Below, in pieces: positions 8,005-16,929 of a DNA stretch of 61,581 nt. The DNA lies in NCBI GenBank assembly GCA_019114305.1, contig DXFU01000074.1, positions 1-61,581 of the forward strand, given 5' to 3'. The notes under the pieces are model-generated. The model did not search any database. It worked only from the letters and a program-made list of their open reading frames with translations, and was not told the origin of the DNA. Numbering within the stretch: the stretch's first letter is position 1; every line of letters starts with the position of its first letter. The DNA comes from Candidatus Hungatella pullicola (GTDB lineage: Bacteria; Bacillota; Clostridia; Lachnospirales; Lachnospiraceae). The translations under genes and the position numbers were made by a program.

Positions 8005-9282
8005 ATGAGTATGTTTTATGATGTCACCCAATATGGGGTAACGGCGGGAACAAAGGAGAATCAGGGTCCCCGGATTAATCAGCTGATTACAGAGGTTTCT
8101 CAAAAGGGAGGAGGAACGGTAGCGTTTCCTCCGGGAGAGTATGTAACCGGCGCTGTCTGTCTGAAAAGTAATGTTACGCTGTATCTGTCAGAGGGAGCTG
8201 TAATTCTGGCAAGTTCTGATCCTCAGGATTATCCGTCTGTTACCCGGCAGGAAATTCCAGGCTGGAACCGGAATACCTGCGCAGGCATTATATATGCGTT
8301 AGAATCAGAAAACATTGCTGTCAGAGGAAGAGGGACCATTAATGGAAGAGGATGGAACTGGTGGCATAAAACAGAGGTAAGGCCAAGAACCATAGAAGTG
8401 ATTGGATGCCGCAGAGTGCTTATTGAGGACGTGGAGATTATCAATTCTCCGGCTTGGACCGTGCACCCAGTTTGCTGCCATATGGTTACTATACAGAATA
8501 TTACTATTAAAAATCCAGCCAATTCTCCCAATACAGACGGAATTAATCCGGAGAGCTGTCGGGATGTTCATATCAGCAACTGTCGTATTGATGTGGGAGA
8601 TGACTGCATTACATTAAAATCCGGAACAGAGCATGAGCCATATATAAAAAAGCAGCCGTGTGAGAATATTGTAATCACCAACTGTACTATGGCCAACGGG
8701 CACGGCGGTGTGGTAATGGGCAGTGAAATGTCCGGAGGCGTAAGAAACGTGACAATCAGCAACTGTGTATTTCAGAATACAGATAGAGGACTTCGGATTA
8801 AAACCAGGCGGATGAGAGGAGGAGTGGTGGAAAATATTCAGGTTAATAATGTGATTATGGAAAAAGTAGTTTGCCCTCTGGTGATAAACTGCTATTACCG
8901 CTGCGGAACACTGCCGCAACAGGAAGGGTTCTGTTCATCGAAGGAGCCGCAGCCTGTGGATGCTCAGACTCCCGTTCTTCAAAACCTTTATTTTTCCAAT
9001 CTTCTGGTACAGAACGCCATTGGAGCGGCTGGCTACATAGAAGGACTTCCGGAAATGCCTGTATCCGGAATCAGGATCAATAATTTCCATGTTACCATGG
9101 CTTCAGGGGCTGAGGAAATGGAACCTCAGGAACCGGCTATGACCTATGAGCAGAGAAAGATGGCGGGGGAGGGATTTTTTATACGCTATGGAGAGGATAT
9201 TCAGATCACCAGCTCTTCTGTCAGGCAGGAAAAAGGGGAGGCCTATGTGATAGAAAATTGTACAGGAGTGGAAATAAGGTAA
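8005..9282 (+). CDS. Glycoside hydrolase family 28 (polygalacturonase-like), cytosolic
   Basis: A 425-residue right-handed beta-helix enzyme. GH28 catalytic signatures are present: NTDGINPESC (catalytic Asp), DVGDDCITLKSG (two catalytic Asp), GHGGVVMGSE (active-site His) and RIKTRR. GH28 enzymes hydrolyse alpha-1,4 galacturonosyl or related bonds in pectin. The start at 8005 is preferred to an upstream ATG at 7984 because AAGGAAGGA precedes it at good spacing; the resulting N-terminus, MSMFYDVTQYGV, runs straight into the fold with no signal peptide, so it should act on imported oligogalacturonides. It heads a four-gene group with a dehydrogenase, an ATPase and a GH2 enzyme. Confidence 0.9.
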   Translation: MSMFYDVTQYGVTAGTKENQGPRINQLITEVSQKGGGTVAFPPGEYVTGAVCLKSNVTLYLSEGAVILASSDPQDYPSVTRQEIPGWNRNTCAGIIYALESENIAVRGRGTINGRGWNWWHKTEVRPRTIEVIGCRRVLIEDVEIINSPAWTVHPVCCHMVTIQNITIKNPANSPNTDGINPESCRDVHISNCRIDVGDDCITLKSGTEHEPYIKKQPCENIVITNCTMANGHGGVVMGSEMSGGVRNVTISNCVFQNTDRGLRIKTRRMRGGVVENIQVNNVIMEKVVCPLVINCYYRCGTLPQQEGFCSSKEPQPVDAQTPVLQNLYFSNLLVQNAIGAAGYIEGLPEMPVSGIRINNFHVTMASGAEEMEPQEPAMTYEQRKMAGEGFFIRYGEDIQITSSSVRQEKGEAYVIENCTGVEIR

Positions 9283-9437
9283 AATTTGGGTAGCTGGTCC
9301 CCCTTATCTGTGGTAATATGGATGGAAAGAGAACGCACAAAGGCGGTATCTGTTTTCACATTGTTCGGTTTGGTGCAGAGAACGCTTTATGGTGCTTCAG
9401 AAGAAAAGAATTCATTTACAAAATGGGGAGAAAAACA

Positions 9438-10379
9438 ATGAAATTAGTATTTTTAGAGCCATTGGGAATCAGCCGGGAAAGTCTGGAAAAATTGGTTCAG
9501 GAAAAAATAGGAGATAGTATGGAAGTGGTTTATTATCCGGATCGGAGAGAAGAGGAAGAGGAGCTGATTAGAAGAAGTCAGGATGCCGATGTGGTAGTGC
9601 TTTCTAATTTTCCTTACAGAAAAAACGTAATAGAGAAATGTCCCAATCTGAAGATGATCTGTGTGGCATTTACAGGCGTGGATCATGTAGATGTGGAGTA
9701 TTGCCGGCAGAGGGGAATTTTAGTGTGTAACTGCGCTGGATATTCCACGGTGGCTGTGGCAGATCTGGTATTTGGAATGGCAATTGACCTTGCCAGAAAC
9801 ATTCTTCCATGCAATCAGGCAGTGAGAAATCAGGGAACGAAAAATGGGCTGGTAGGATATGAGCTGGAAGGCAAAATATTTGGTGTTGTGGGTCTGGGAG
9901 CTATTGGCCAGAGAGTGGCCCGCATTGCCAATGCCTTTGGATGCAGAGTGTTGGCTTACAACAGAAGTCAGAAGTCAGTTGATGGAGTTGAACAGGTAGA
10001 CCTTGATACTTTGCTGGCTCAGTCAGATATTGTATCGCTTCATGTGCCGTTAAATGATGCCACCAGAGGGCTGATCGGCAAAGAGGAGCTGGCAAAGATG
10101 AAACCGGGGGCATTTCTTATTAATACGGCCAGAGGTCCAGTGGTGGACAGCCAGGCGCTTTATGAAGCTTTGGAAAAGGGCGTCATTGCTGGAGCCGCCG
10201 TGGATGTATTTGAGACAGAGCCGCCCATTGAGCCGGATCATATACTGCTTAAGGCTCCCAATCTCATTGCCACCCCTCATGTAGCCTTTGCTACCCAGCA
10301 GGCTTTTGAAAAGAGAGCTGTGATTGTGTGCGATAATATTGCAGGCTGGCTGGAAGGAAGGCCAGTTAATCTGGTTTAG
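9438..10379 (+). CDS. D-isomer specific 2-hydroxyacid dehydrogenase (NAD-dependent)
   Basis: A 313-residue dehydrogenase with the Rossmann motif VVGLGAIGQRVA in the middle and the catalytic triad context: Arg in INTARGPVVD, Glu in DVFETEPP, His in ATPHVAFAT. These enzymes reduce 2-keto acids to D-2-hydroxyacids; relatives act on glycerate, phosphoglycerate, formate or lactate. The substrate cannot be read from sequence, but placement between GH28 and GH2 genes suggests a sugar-acid intermediate. The start at 9438 follows GGGGAG; longer readings from 9318 extend into an unlikely N-terminus. About 155 non-coding bases separate it from the GH28 gene. Confidence 0.88.
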   Translation: MKLVFLEPLGISRESLEKLVQEKIGDSMEVVYYPDRREEEEELIRRSQDADVVVLSNFPYRKNVIEKCPNLKMICVAFTGVDHVDVEYCRQRGILVCNCAGYSTVAVADLVFGMAIDLARNILPCNQAVRNQGTKNGLVGYELEGKIFGVVGLGAIGQRVARIANAFGCRVLAYNRSQKSVDGVEQVDLDTLLAQSDIVSLHVPLNDATRGLIGKEELAKMKPGAFLINTARGPVVDSQALYEALEKGVIAGAAVDVFETEPPIEPDHILLKAPNLIATPHVAFATQQAFEKRAVIVCDNIAGWLEGRPVNLV

Positions 10380-10450
10380 GGCAGATTTCTTTGTCATTGA
10401 GAAGCTGGAGCAAAGAAGATGTTCCTTTAGGGGATGGAGGAAAACAGGGA

Positions 10451-11302
10451 ATGTATTTGACAAAATTTTCCTTTCCCGGTCAGGAAAGGGAGTACAGTTT
10501 TCTTATGGGGATTAAGAGAACCTGCTATGATAGTTTTTATCCTTTTCAGGTTTTGGATAAACGGAGACTTGAGAGCCTGGATTTTGAGCCCGTAACAATA
10601 TTGTATGGGGGAAATGGAAGCGGAAAGACCACAGCTCTTAATGTAATTGGGGAAAAGCTGGGGCTTAAAAGGGATACGCTCTATAACCGAACCAATTTTT
10701 TTGAGGATTATACTGCATTATGCGACTATACCCTCTCTGGGAACCTATCCAGAGACAGCAGGATTATTACCAGCGACGATGTATTTGATTTTATGCTGGA
10801 TCTTCGGACTATCAATGGAGGAATTGATCAGAAACGGGAAGAGCTATTGGACGAGTATTTGGATTTGAAGTATTCTCATTTTCAAATGAAATCTCTGGAA
10901 GATTATGATCAGCTAAAAAGGGTAAATGCGGCCAGGAGAAGAACTCAGTCCCGGTTTGTGAGGGAAAGTCTTATGGACAATGTCAGAGAACATTCCAACG
11001 GAGAAAGCGCCTTTTTATATTTTACTAATAAGATAAAGGATAATGGTCTGTATCTGCTGGATGAGCCGGAAAACAGTCTTTCTCCGGAAAAACAGCAGGA
11101 GCTGGCAGCGTTCCTGGAAAATTCAGCTCGTTTCTTTGGATGCCAGCTGATTATAGCAACTCACTCCCCGTTTCTTTTAGCTATGAAGGGAGCTAAGATA
11201 TACGATCTGGATGAGGATCCGGTGGATGTGAAGCGGTGGACTGAGCTGACTAATGTCAGGGCTTATTATGAATTTTTTAAAAAGCATGAGAAGGAGTTTT
11301 AG
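10451..11302 (+). CDS. AAA family ATPase, ABC-like
   Basis: A roughly 283-residue soluble ATPase with Walker A GGNGSGKTT, a signature-like SNGESAFLYF segment, Walker B LYLLDEPENSLSP and a switch His in ATHSPFLL. This arrangement is that of small predicted ATPases of the SbcC/RecF/ABC type (the AAA_15/AAA_21 group) rather than a transporter subunit; no membrane partner is adjacent. An internal start at 10451 is chosen because GGAGG lies ten bases upstream, but 10391 (a 303-residue product) is possible. It ends nine bases before the GH2 gene. Its role in the sugar operon is unknown. Confidence 0.8.
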   Translation: MYLTKFSFPGQEREYSFLMGIKRTCYDSFYPFQVLDKRRLESLDFEPVTILYGGNGSGKTTALNVIGEKLGLKRDTLYNRTNFFEDYTALCDYTLSGNLSRDSRIITSDDVFDFMLDLRTINGGIDQKREELLDEYLDLKYSHFQMKSLEDYDQLKRVNAARRRTQSRFVRESLMDNVREHSNGESAFLYFTNKIKDNGLYLLDEPENSLSPEKQQELAAFLENSARFFGCQLIIATHSPFLLAMKGAKIYDLDEDPVDVKRWTELTNVRAYYEFFKKHEKEF

Positions 11303-11311
11303 GGAGAGCAA

Positions 11312-13096
11312 ATGAACGAATATATGGAGAAAAATGAAACGCATAGCAGGAACATTCCGCGTCCGGAATTTCCGCGTCCAGATTTTATAAGGGAGCGGTG
11401 GGAGTCATTAAATGGGGAATGGGAATTTTCCTTTGATGAGCCGGTGTTTGATCGGAAGATCCTGGTTCCGTTTGTGTATCAGTCTGTCATGAGCGGAATT
11501 GGAGAAGAAGAAGACCATGATGTGGTGTGGTACCGCAGACGCTTTTGGGTTGAAAGGGAAGGATTGGCTGAAGGCCGTCTGCTTTTGAAATTCGGAGCGG
11601 TAGACTGGTCAGCACAGATATGGATTAACGGAGTATTGGCGGGAGACCATAAGGGCGGATATACACCTTTTGAACTGGATATTACAGAACTGGTAACCGA
11701 CGGCGCCAATGAGATTCAGGTAAAGGCAGAGGACTTTAAAAACGCTGACAAGCCCAGAGGAAAACAGACTTGGACAGGGGAACGGTTCGGATGCTGGTAT
11801 ACGCCCATGACAGGTATCTGGCAGAGTGTGTGGCTGGAATATACAGGAAAAACTTACATTACCAAAATAAAAATAACACCTAATATAAACGATTTGAGCG
11901 CTCTCTGCGAAATCTTTCTTTCCTGCGATGGGCAGAAAAGGGCACAGGTAAGGCTGTATCGGGATGAGGGACGGGTATTGATGTCTGAGCAAATGGCAGT
12001 TTGTTGCCATGGTTATGGAAAAGTCTCCTTTACCTTTCCAGACTATGATCTGCGAAGAGATCTGCTTTTATGGACTCCAAAGACGCCTAATCTGTTGGAT
12101 GTAGTAGTAGAATTGGAAGCAGACAGCATATTAGGGAGAAACGAAGGGGGCAGCAAAACACCAGAAGACCGGGTACAGACATATTTTGGTATGCGAAGCA
12201 TAGAAGCTTCAAGAGGACGGCTGGTATTGAACGGCAGTGATTATTACCAGAGACTTGTACTGGATCAGGGATATTGGCCGGATTCTCTGCTTACTCCTCC
12301 AACTGACGAGGCCATAAAAAAAGATATTCTTCTGACAAAAGAGATGGGATTTAATGGGGCGAGAAAGCATCAGAAAATTGAAGATCCCAGATATTATTAT
12401 TGGGCTGATAAGTTAGGACTTTTAGTTTGGGGAGAATTGCCCAGCGCCTATGAATTCAACGATCGGGCAATAAAGGCCTCAGTGGGAGAACTAATGGCAT
12501 TTGTGGAACGGGATTATAATCATCCCTGTATTGTTACCTGGGTCCCGATAAATGAAAGCTGGGGGGTTCGCCTTATAAAGGGCAGTTTACAGCAGCAAAA
12601 TTACAGCAGAATGCTTCTGTATCTGTTAAAATCCATGGATCCTACTCGTTTGGTAAGTGCCAATGATGGATGGGAACAAGTTTCTGAAACAGATATCTGT
12701 GCTATTCATGACTATGCTCTGTTTCCTGATAGTATAGAAAAATATGATATTATGAATGAAATTTTAAGAAAACGGGCGGAAAGCCGTATGGTATTTGCTG
12801 ATGGACAGGAATATCAGGGACAGCCGGTGGTTCTGACAGAATATGGGGGAATTGCTTTTGAGGAAGACAATTCGTCTGGCTGGGGGTATTATGGAAGGGT
12901 AAAAGATGAGGAACAGTTCCTGGAAAGACTTCGCCCTATTACAGAATTTCTTCTCAGAAGCGGAAAGTTTTCCGGATTTTGCTATACACAACTTACCGAT
13001 GTAATGCAGGAAGTAAATGGACTGCTCAGCCCGGACCGGGTTCCAAAGATCTCTGTAAAGTGTTTGGCTGAGATATTTGGCGGAAGAACCAATTAA
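11312..13096 (+). CDS. Glycoside hydrolase family 2 enzyme
   Basis: A 594-residue protein with the GH2 three-domain order: N-terminal jelly-roll sugar-binding domain (IWINGVLAGDHKGGYTPF near residue 110), an immunoglobulin-like middle domain, and a TIM barrel. The acid/base Glu is in WVPINESWG and the nucleophile Glu in VVLTEYGGIA; GFNGARKHQ marks the barrel. No signal peptide is present, so it acts on imported oligosaccharides. GH2 members include beta-galactosidases, beta-glucuronidases, beta-mannosidases and arabinosidases; the exact activity is not decided here. AGGGAGA precedes the start; it closes the GH28 operon-like group before a strong terminator. Confidence 0.9.
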   Translation: MNEYMEKNETHSRNIPRPEFPRPDFIRERWESLNGEWEFSFDEPVFDRKILVPFVYQSVMSGIGEEEDHDVVWYRRRFWVEREGLAEGRLLLKFGAVDWSAQIWINGVLAGDHKGGYTPFELDITELVTDGANEIQVKAEDFKNADKPRGKQTWTGERFGCWYTPMTGIWQSVWLEYTGKTYITKIKITPNINDLSALCEIFLSCDGQKRAQVRLYRDEGRVLMSEQMAVCCHGYGKVSFTFPDYDLRRDLLLWTPKTPNLLDVVVELEADSILGRNEGGSKTPEDRVQTYFGMRSIEASRGRLVLNGSDYYQRLVLDQGYWPDSLLTPPTDEAIKKDILLTKEMGFNGARKHQKIEDPRYYYWADKLGLLVWGELPSAYEFNDRAIKASVGELMAFVERDYNHPCIVTWVPINESWGVRLIKGSLQQQNYSRMLLYLLKSMDPTRLVSANDGWEQVSETDICAIHDYALFPDSIEKYDIMNEILRKRAESRMVFADGQEYQGQPVVLTEYGGIAFEEDNSSGWGYYGRVKDEEQFLERLRPITEFLLRSGKFSGFCYTQLTDVMQEVNGLLSPDRVPKISVKCLAEIFGGRTN

Positions 13097-13122
13097 ATTT
13101 CTATGGTGAAGGACGAAAAAGA

Positions 13123-13172
13123 AAAAACGCATCTTAAAAAGGGATTTATGGCCCGGTTTAGGATGCGTTTTT
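13123..13172. terminator. Bidirectional rho-independent terminator
   Basis: AAAAACGCATCTTAAA pairs with TTTAGGATGCGTTTTT with one mismatch. It has A and T runs at both ends and sits between the convergent GH2 and PTS genes. Confidence 0.85.
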
Positions 13173-13213
13173 CTATGGCTTCTATTTTGCTTTTATATCA
13201 CTTGTTAAATTTA

Positions 13214-14287
13214 TTACAGATCCAGTTTTAAGTCGTTTTCCTTAATCCACCCTATTTTTCTCAGCAGCTGGCATACTGCCCAGGAAATAACTGCGGGAAG
13301 AATGAAGCAGATAAGGGCCATAGCCGTCCAGTCCATAGCCGTAATTCCTGCTTTTGATCCGGCTGCAATATCGTTGATCCAGCCGGTATAGACTCCGATC
13401 TGACCTACAAGACCACAGGTTCCCATACCGCTTGATACAGCCGCGCCGTTCATTTGAAAGTTAAAGATACAAGTGGCCACAGGACCGGTAACAGCGCTGG
13501 CTACAATGGGAGGAATCCAGATTTTTGGATTTTTAACGATATTGCCCATTTGAAGCATGCTGGTACCAAGTCCCTGAGCGAAGAGCCCTCCCCATTTGTT
13601 TTCCTTAAAGGACATGACCGCAAAACCGATCATATTGGCGCAGCATCCGGCCACGGCAGCTCCGCCGGCCAGTCCCGTAAGCCCCAAAGCAGCACATATG
13701 GCCGCAGAGGAAATTGGAAGAGTAAGAGCAATTCCAACCAGAACGGATACCAGAACTCCCATTAAAAATGGCTGAAGTTCTGTAGCCCACATAATGGCAG
13801 AGCCTACAGCGGAAGCGGCGGCTCCTATGGCAGGAGCCCATAGTATGGACAGACCGGCCCCCACAAAAATGGTAACAAAAGGGGTTACAATAATATCAAT
13901 CTGGGTGGTTTTTGATACTGCTTTTCCGGCCTCGGAAGCGAAAATAGTAACAATGAGGACAGCCAAAGGCCCTCCCGCTCCTCCCAGACTGTTGGCAGCG
14001 CTTCCCACTGCGGCCAGGGAAAACAAAACCAAAGGAGGTGTCTGAAGAGCAAAGCCAATAGAAATTGCCATAGCAGGTCCGGTAGCAGATTTGGCAAATT
14101 CGCCTATTTGAACCAGAACATCAATATGAAACTGTGTTCCCAGTGTGGAGATAATAGTTCCAATCAGAAGGGAGGCAAATAATCCCTGGGCCATTGCGCC
14201 CATTGCGTCGATGCCGTAACGTTTAGGACTGAAGATAATGTTCTTTGACTTGAGAAAAGTTGAAATGTTACAAAAAAATTGATTCAT
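13214..14287 (-). CDS. PTS EIIC-type membrane protein (PTS_EIIC_2 family)
   Basis: A 357-residue polytopic membrane protein, very rich in Gly and Ala, with about nine to ten hydrophobic segments. Characteristic segments are GAMAQGLFASLLIG near the N-terminus and LGGAGGPLAVLIV, VLVSVLVGIALTLPISS and GMGTCGLVGQIGVYTGW later. This pattern fits the PTS_EIIC_2 family of stand-alone membrane components. No EIIA or EIIB gene lies nearby, so phosphotransfer by this protein is unproven. It is expressed from its own promoter at 14365-14393 and has a GGGGAGAGA ribosome binding site. Confidence 0.8.
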   Translation of the reverse strand: MNQFFCNISTFLKSKNIIFSPKRYGIDAMGAMAQGLFASLLIGTIISTLGTQFHIDVLVQIGEFAKSATGPAMAISIGFALQTPPLVLFSLAAVGSAANSLGGAGGPLAVLIVTIFASEAGKAVSKTTQIDIIVTPFVTIFVGAGLSILWAPAIGAAASAVGSAIMWATELQPFLMGVLVSVLVGIALTLPISSAAICAALGLTGLAGGAAVAGCCANMIGFAVMSFKENKWGGLFAQGLGTSMLQMGNIVKNPKIWIPPIVASAVTGPVATCIFNFQMNGAAVSSGMGTCGLVGQIGVYTGWINDIAAGSKAGITAMDWTAMALICFILPAVISWAVCQLLRKIGWIKENDLKLDL

Positions 14288-14303
14288 AAGGTCTCTCCCC
14301 TGC

Positions 14304-14337
14304 CGCCGTAAGGCGACACTCTGTCTTTATACAGAGT
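14304..14337 (-). other. Two small hairpins in the PTS gene leader
   Basis: On the minus strand ACTCTGT/ACAGAGT forms a seven-base stem with a six-base loop and CGCC/GGCG a smaller stem just before the ribosome binding site. They could tune translation, but nothing marks them as a known element. Confidence 0.35.
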
Positions 14338-14364
14338 ACTTTCTTTCGATTTTTGTTAACAGGA

Positions 14365-14393
14365 AGTATACTACCATTGATTTTCAGATGCAA
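14365..14393 (-). promoter_or_regulatory. Promoter of the PTS EIIC gene
   Basis: On the minus strand TTGCAT and TATACT are 17 bases apart. The leader would be about 70 bases. Confidence 0.6.
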
Positions 14394-14494
14394 CAAAAAT
14401 TTATATTTTTTTAAGAAACTTAGGGAAAATCCATAGAGTAAATCAGCTTAAAGCACCAATCCATATAGGAACAGAGGGAAAGCAGAGCCCTTTC

Positions 14495-14523
14495 TTTACA
14501 AACCCTGTCCTCTTTCGTATAAT
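14495..14523 (+). promoter_or_regulatory. Promoter of the transglutaminase-like gene
   Basis: TTTACA (14495-14500) and TATAAT (14518-14523) are 17 bases apart, about 45 bases upstream of the start codon. Confidence 0.7.
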
Positions 14524-14567
14524 AACTCAGATAGAAACGGAAAAATTTTTTATAGAAAGAGAAGAGT

Positions 14568-15590
14568 ATGAGTCAGGAATACTATTTTAGTCAATTGAAT
14601 AAAGGACAGCAGGAAGCTTACCGGAATATGCAGGCTGGGTTTGAGCAAATTTCTTCAGAATTTCAAGTGAGGCGTTTGGATAACAGAGAGCTGTCTGACG
14701 TCTTTTTTCTTCTTCGTTTGGATCATCCGGAGCTGTTTTATATCAGCAGCTTCCAATACCGCTATTCCCAGGAATCTCAATATGTAAAGCTGATTCCGGA
14801 GTATATGTTTGAAAAGAAAAAGATAAGAGAGCACCAGAAAGCTTTGGAAGGGCGCATTGGCCGCTTGGTTCGCCAGATGAAAGATATGAGCCCGGAAGAA
14901 AAGGAAATGTTTATCCATGATTTTATTTGTGACAATGTAACTTACGATAAGCTGAAAAAACAGTATTCCCATGAGATTATTGGTCCGCTGCAGCAGGGAG
15001 TGGGAGTATGTGAGGGGATAGCTAAAACGGTAAAAATTCTTTGCGATCAGACGGGAATGGAGTGCATTGTGGCAATCAGTCAGGCCAATCCGGAGGCAGG
15101 GGTTCGGTACCGTCATGCCTGGAATGTAATCAAACTGGGAAAAAGCTGGTATCATTTGGATGCCACCTTTGACAATTCTTTGGGACGATATGGGACAAAG
15201 CGGTTTGACTATTTTAACCTGGATGACAAAAAGGTATTTGAAGATCATCAGCCTCTTATGTACCCAGTGCCGTCCTGCGGTGATGGAGCCCGCTTTTATT
15301 ATTTGGAAAAACGGCTTTCTCTTACCAAAGTAGAGGAGATTGGAAAGCGGATTAAGGCGGTTTTAAGAAAAAAACAGGATTATTTTGTGTTTCATTGGAG
15401 AGGAGGAGGGCTGAACCGCCGCCTTTTAGAAGAAATCTATCAGGAAGCTTCCTCCAGGGCTATGGAGAAGGGAAGATATGCCGCCCTGTCTGTGAATCTT
15501 TCTCAGTCCGTCATTGAGGTAAAGCTTTCTGAGCAAAGAATCGGTGAGGTAATTTGCCAGGAGGAGGCAAATGAAGGGGAGACAGCGTGA
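14568..15590 (+). CDS. Transglutaminase-like domain protein
   Basis: A 340-residue protein with an N-terminal helical region (a DHPELFYISS segment near residue 55 typical of clostridial transglutaminase-like proteins) and a papain-fold domain. The catalytic triad is visible: Cys in GVGVCEGIAKTVK, His in RYRHAWNVI and Asp in HLDATFDN. Such domains act as proteases, amidases or cross-linking enzymes. There is no signal peptide or membrane span, so it appears cytosolic, unlike many relatives. It has its own promoter and a strong downstream terminator, so it is monocistronic. Substrate unknown. Confidence 0.82.
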   Translation: MSQEYYFSQLNKGQQEAYRNMQAGFEQISSEFQVRRLDNRELSDVFFLLRLDHPELFYISSFQYRYSQESQYVKLIPEYMFEKKKIREHQKALEGRIGRLVRQMKDMSPEEKEMFIHDFICDNVTYDKLKKQYSHEIIGPLQQGVGVCEGIAKTVKILCDQTGMECIVAISQANPEAGVRYRHAWNVIKLGKSWYHLDATFDNSLGRYGTKRFDYFNLDDKKVFEDHQPLMYPVPSCGDGARFYYLEKRLSLTKVEEIGKRIKAVLRKKQDYFVFHWRGGGLNRRLLEEIYQEASSRAMEKGRYAALSVNLSQSVIEVKLSEQRIGEVICQEEANEGETA

Positions 15591-15604
15591 TTTTTGAATG
15601 ATGA

Positions 15605-15654
15605 GGACTGTCTGCTGACTAAAACTTTTTAGTCGGCAGTACAGTCCTTTTTTG
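15605..15654 (+). terminator. Rho-independent terminator
   Basis: GGACTGT-CTGCTGACTAAAA pairs with TTTTAGTCGGCAG-ACAGTCC around a short loop with one bulged base, followed by TTTTTTT. Confidence 0.85.
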
Positions 15655-15675
15655 TATGTAAAAAACAAAACCATC

Positions 15676-15704
15676 TTGCTTTCTGAAAACAGCGGTAGTA
15701 TAAT
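15676..15704 (+). promoter_or_regulatory. Promoter of the MFS transporter gene
   Basis: TTGCTT (15676-15681) and TATAAT (15699-15704) are 17 bases apart. The palindrome at 15708-15730 overlaps the expected start site. Confidence 0.6.
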
Positions 15705-15707
15705 AAT

Positions 15708-15730
15708 TAATAACTAAACTTTAGTAATTA
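15708..15730 (+). promoter_or_regulatory. Operator-like palindrome at the MFS promoter
   Basis: TAATAACTAAA and TTTAGTAATTA are inverted around a single C with one mismatch in eleven positions. It covers the expected transcription start and ends just before the ribosome binding site. The convergent ROK repressor is the natural candidate to bind it; this is inference from proximity and position. Confidence 0.5.
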
Positions 15731-15746
15731 ATTGGAGGTGTTTTAA

Positions 15747-16919
15747 TTGGGGAAGGCAAATCATTTTCCAGTGCCGCAGTTTTTTACTTATGTGGCTTAT
15801 TATTCCGGGCAGGCGGTGTATAATACGTATCTGAATCTGTATTTGACAGAAATAGGATTTTCCGCTTCTCAGATAGGCGCAATTATATCTATTTCCACCA
15901 TTGGCGTACTGGCAGCTCAGATGTTTTGGGGGTATGCAAGCGATAGGACGGGCAGAAAGGCTTTTATTATCAGAATTTTGTACGGGGTATCTTTGGGAAG
16001 TATTCTGATGTTTTATACCACCGAAAGCTACGGAGTAATTTTGTGTTTGGTAACGATTTATAGTATGTTTTATGTTCCCATTGTTCCGCTTAATGATAAT
16101 ATGACCTTTGAGATGATGCGGGGAGGAAAATGGGATTACGGCTGGATCAGAGCCGGGGGAACTGTGGGATATGCGGTTACGGTAGCTTTGGTAGGCTTTA
16201 TGCTGAAAAATCATTATTCTCAGATTTTTATTATTGTTGCAGTCAGCCTGGCAGTTTGTCTTACTTGTTCTCTCTTTATACCAAAGCTGGAGACCGCTAG
16301 GAAGTCAGAGGAAGAAGAACGTGGAGAGAAAAACAACTTTTTCAGTATCTTTTCCGATCGTCTGCTGGTAGTTCTCATTATTTACTATCTTGTTTACGGT
16401 CTTGGAAGTAATTTTTATTACAGCTATTATTCTATTTATTTTACTGAAATCGGCGGAACTAGCGCCTTGGTGGGTATAATGATGTTTGCGTGCTCTATTA
16501 TGGAAGTTCCATGTCTGATTTTTATGAAGAAACTGGAGCAAAAGGTGGGAATTGGGAAAATTTTATTTGCTGCAGGGATGCTGACCGCTTTAAGATGGCT
16601 TCTTTTGGGATATTTGAGGAATCCTATACTGATTATTGTATGCAATCTGCTTCATGGATTCAGTTTTTCCGCTTTTACCTGCTGTATGCTTGGATACATA
16701 AACAGAACTGTAAAATACCAGTTCAGAACAAGAGCTCAGGTGTTTAATAATGTGCTCAGCATGGTTTTTTCCAAGTTTATTTTTGGATATTTAGGGGGAC
16801 TTCTTTACGATGGAATGGGAGCTCCCAATGTTATGTATATTTTAGGAGCCATTACAGCCCTGGCAGCCATAGTATTCTATGGCTGGATCAGAGGCAGAGA
16901 AGGCGCTGTAAAAGCATAG
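15747..16919 (+). CDS. MFS transporter (MFS_1-like)
   Basis: A 390-residue polytopic protein with about twelve hydrophobic spans. The first cytoplasmic loop carries the MFS signature WGYASDRTGRKAF and the helix 1 region YVAYYSGQAVYNTYLNLY resembles the sugar/nucleoside:proton symporter subgroup. It should move a sugar or glycoside across the membrane, coupled to protons. The start is TTG at 15747 with GGAGGTG six bases upstream; no in-frame ATG fits the ribosome binding site. It is convergent with a ROK repressor, only 10 bases apart at the 3' ends, which suggests a transporter-regulator pair. Confidence 0.85.
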   Translation: MGKANHFPVPQFFTYVAYYSGQAVYNTYLNLYLTEIGFSASQIGAIISISTIGVLAAQMFWGYASDRTGRKAFIIRILYGVSLGSILMFYTTESYGVILCLVTIYSMFYVPIVPLNDNMTFEMMRGGKWDYGWIRAGGTVGYAVTVALVGFMLKNHYSQIFIIVAVSLAVCLTCSLFIPKLETARKSEEEERGEKNNFFSIFSDRLLVVLIIYYLVYGLGSNFYYSYYSIYFTEIGGTSALVGIMMFACSIMEVPCLIFMKKLEQKVGIGKILFAAGMLTALRWLLLGYLRNPILIIVCNLLHGFSFSAFTCCMLGYINRTVKYQFRTRAQVFNNVLSMVFSKFIFGYLGGLLYDGMGAPNVMYILGAITALAAIVFYGWIRGREGAVKA

Positions 16920-16929
16920 ACAAAGCATT

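Noticed and set aside
14655-15248. 197-codon minus-strand frame in the transglutaminase-like gene
   Set aside because: Overlaps a gene with a clear catalytic triad; no independent support.
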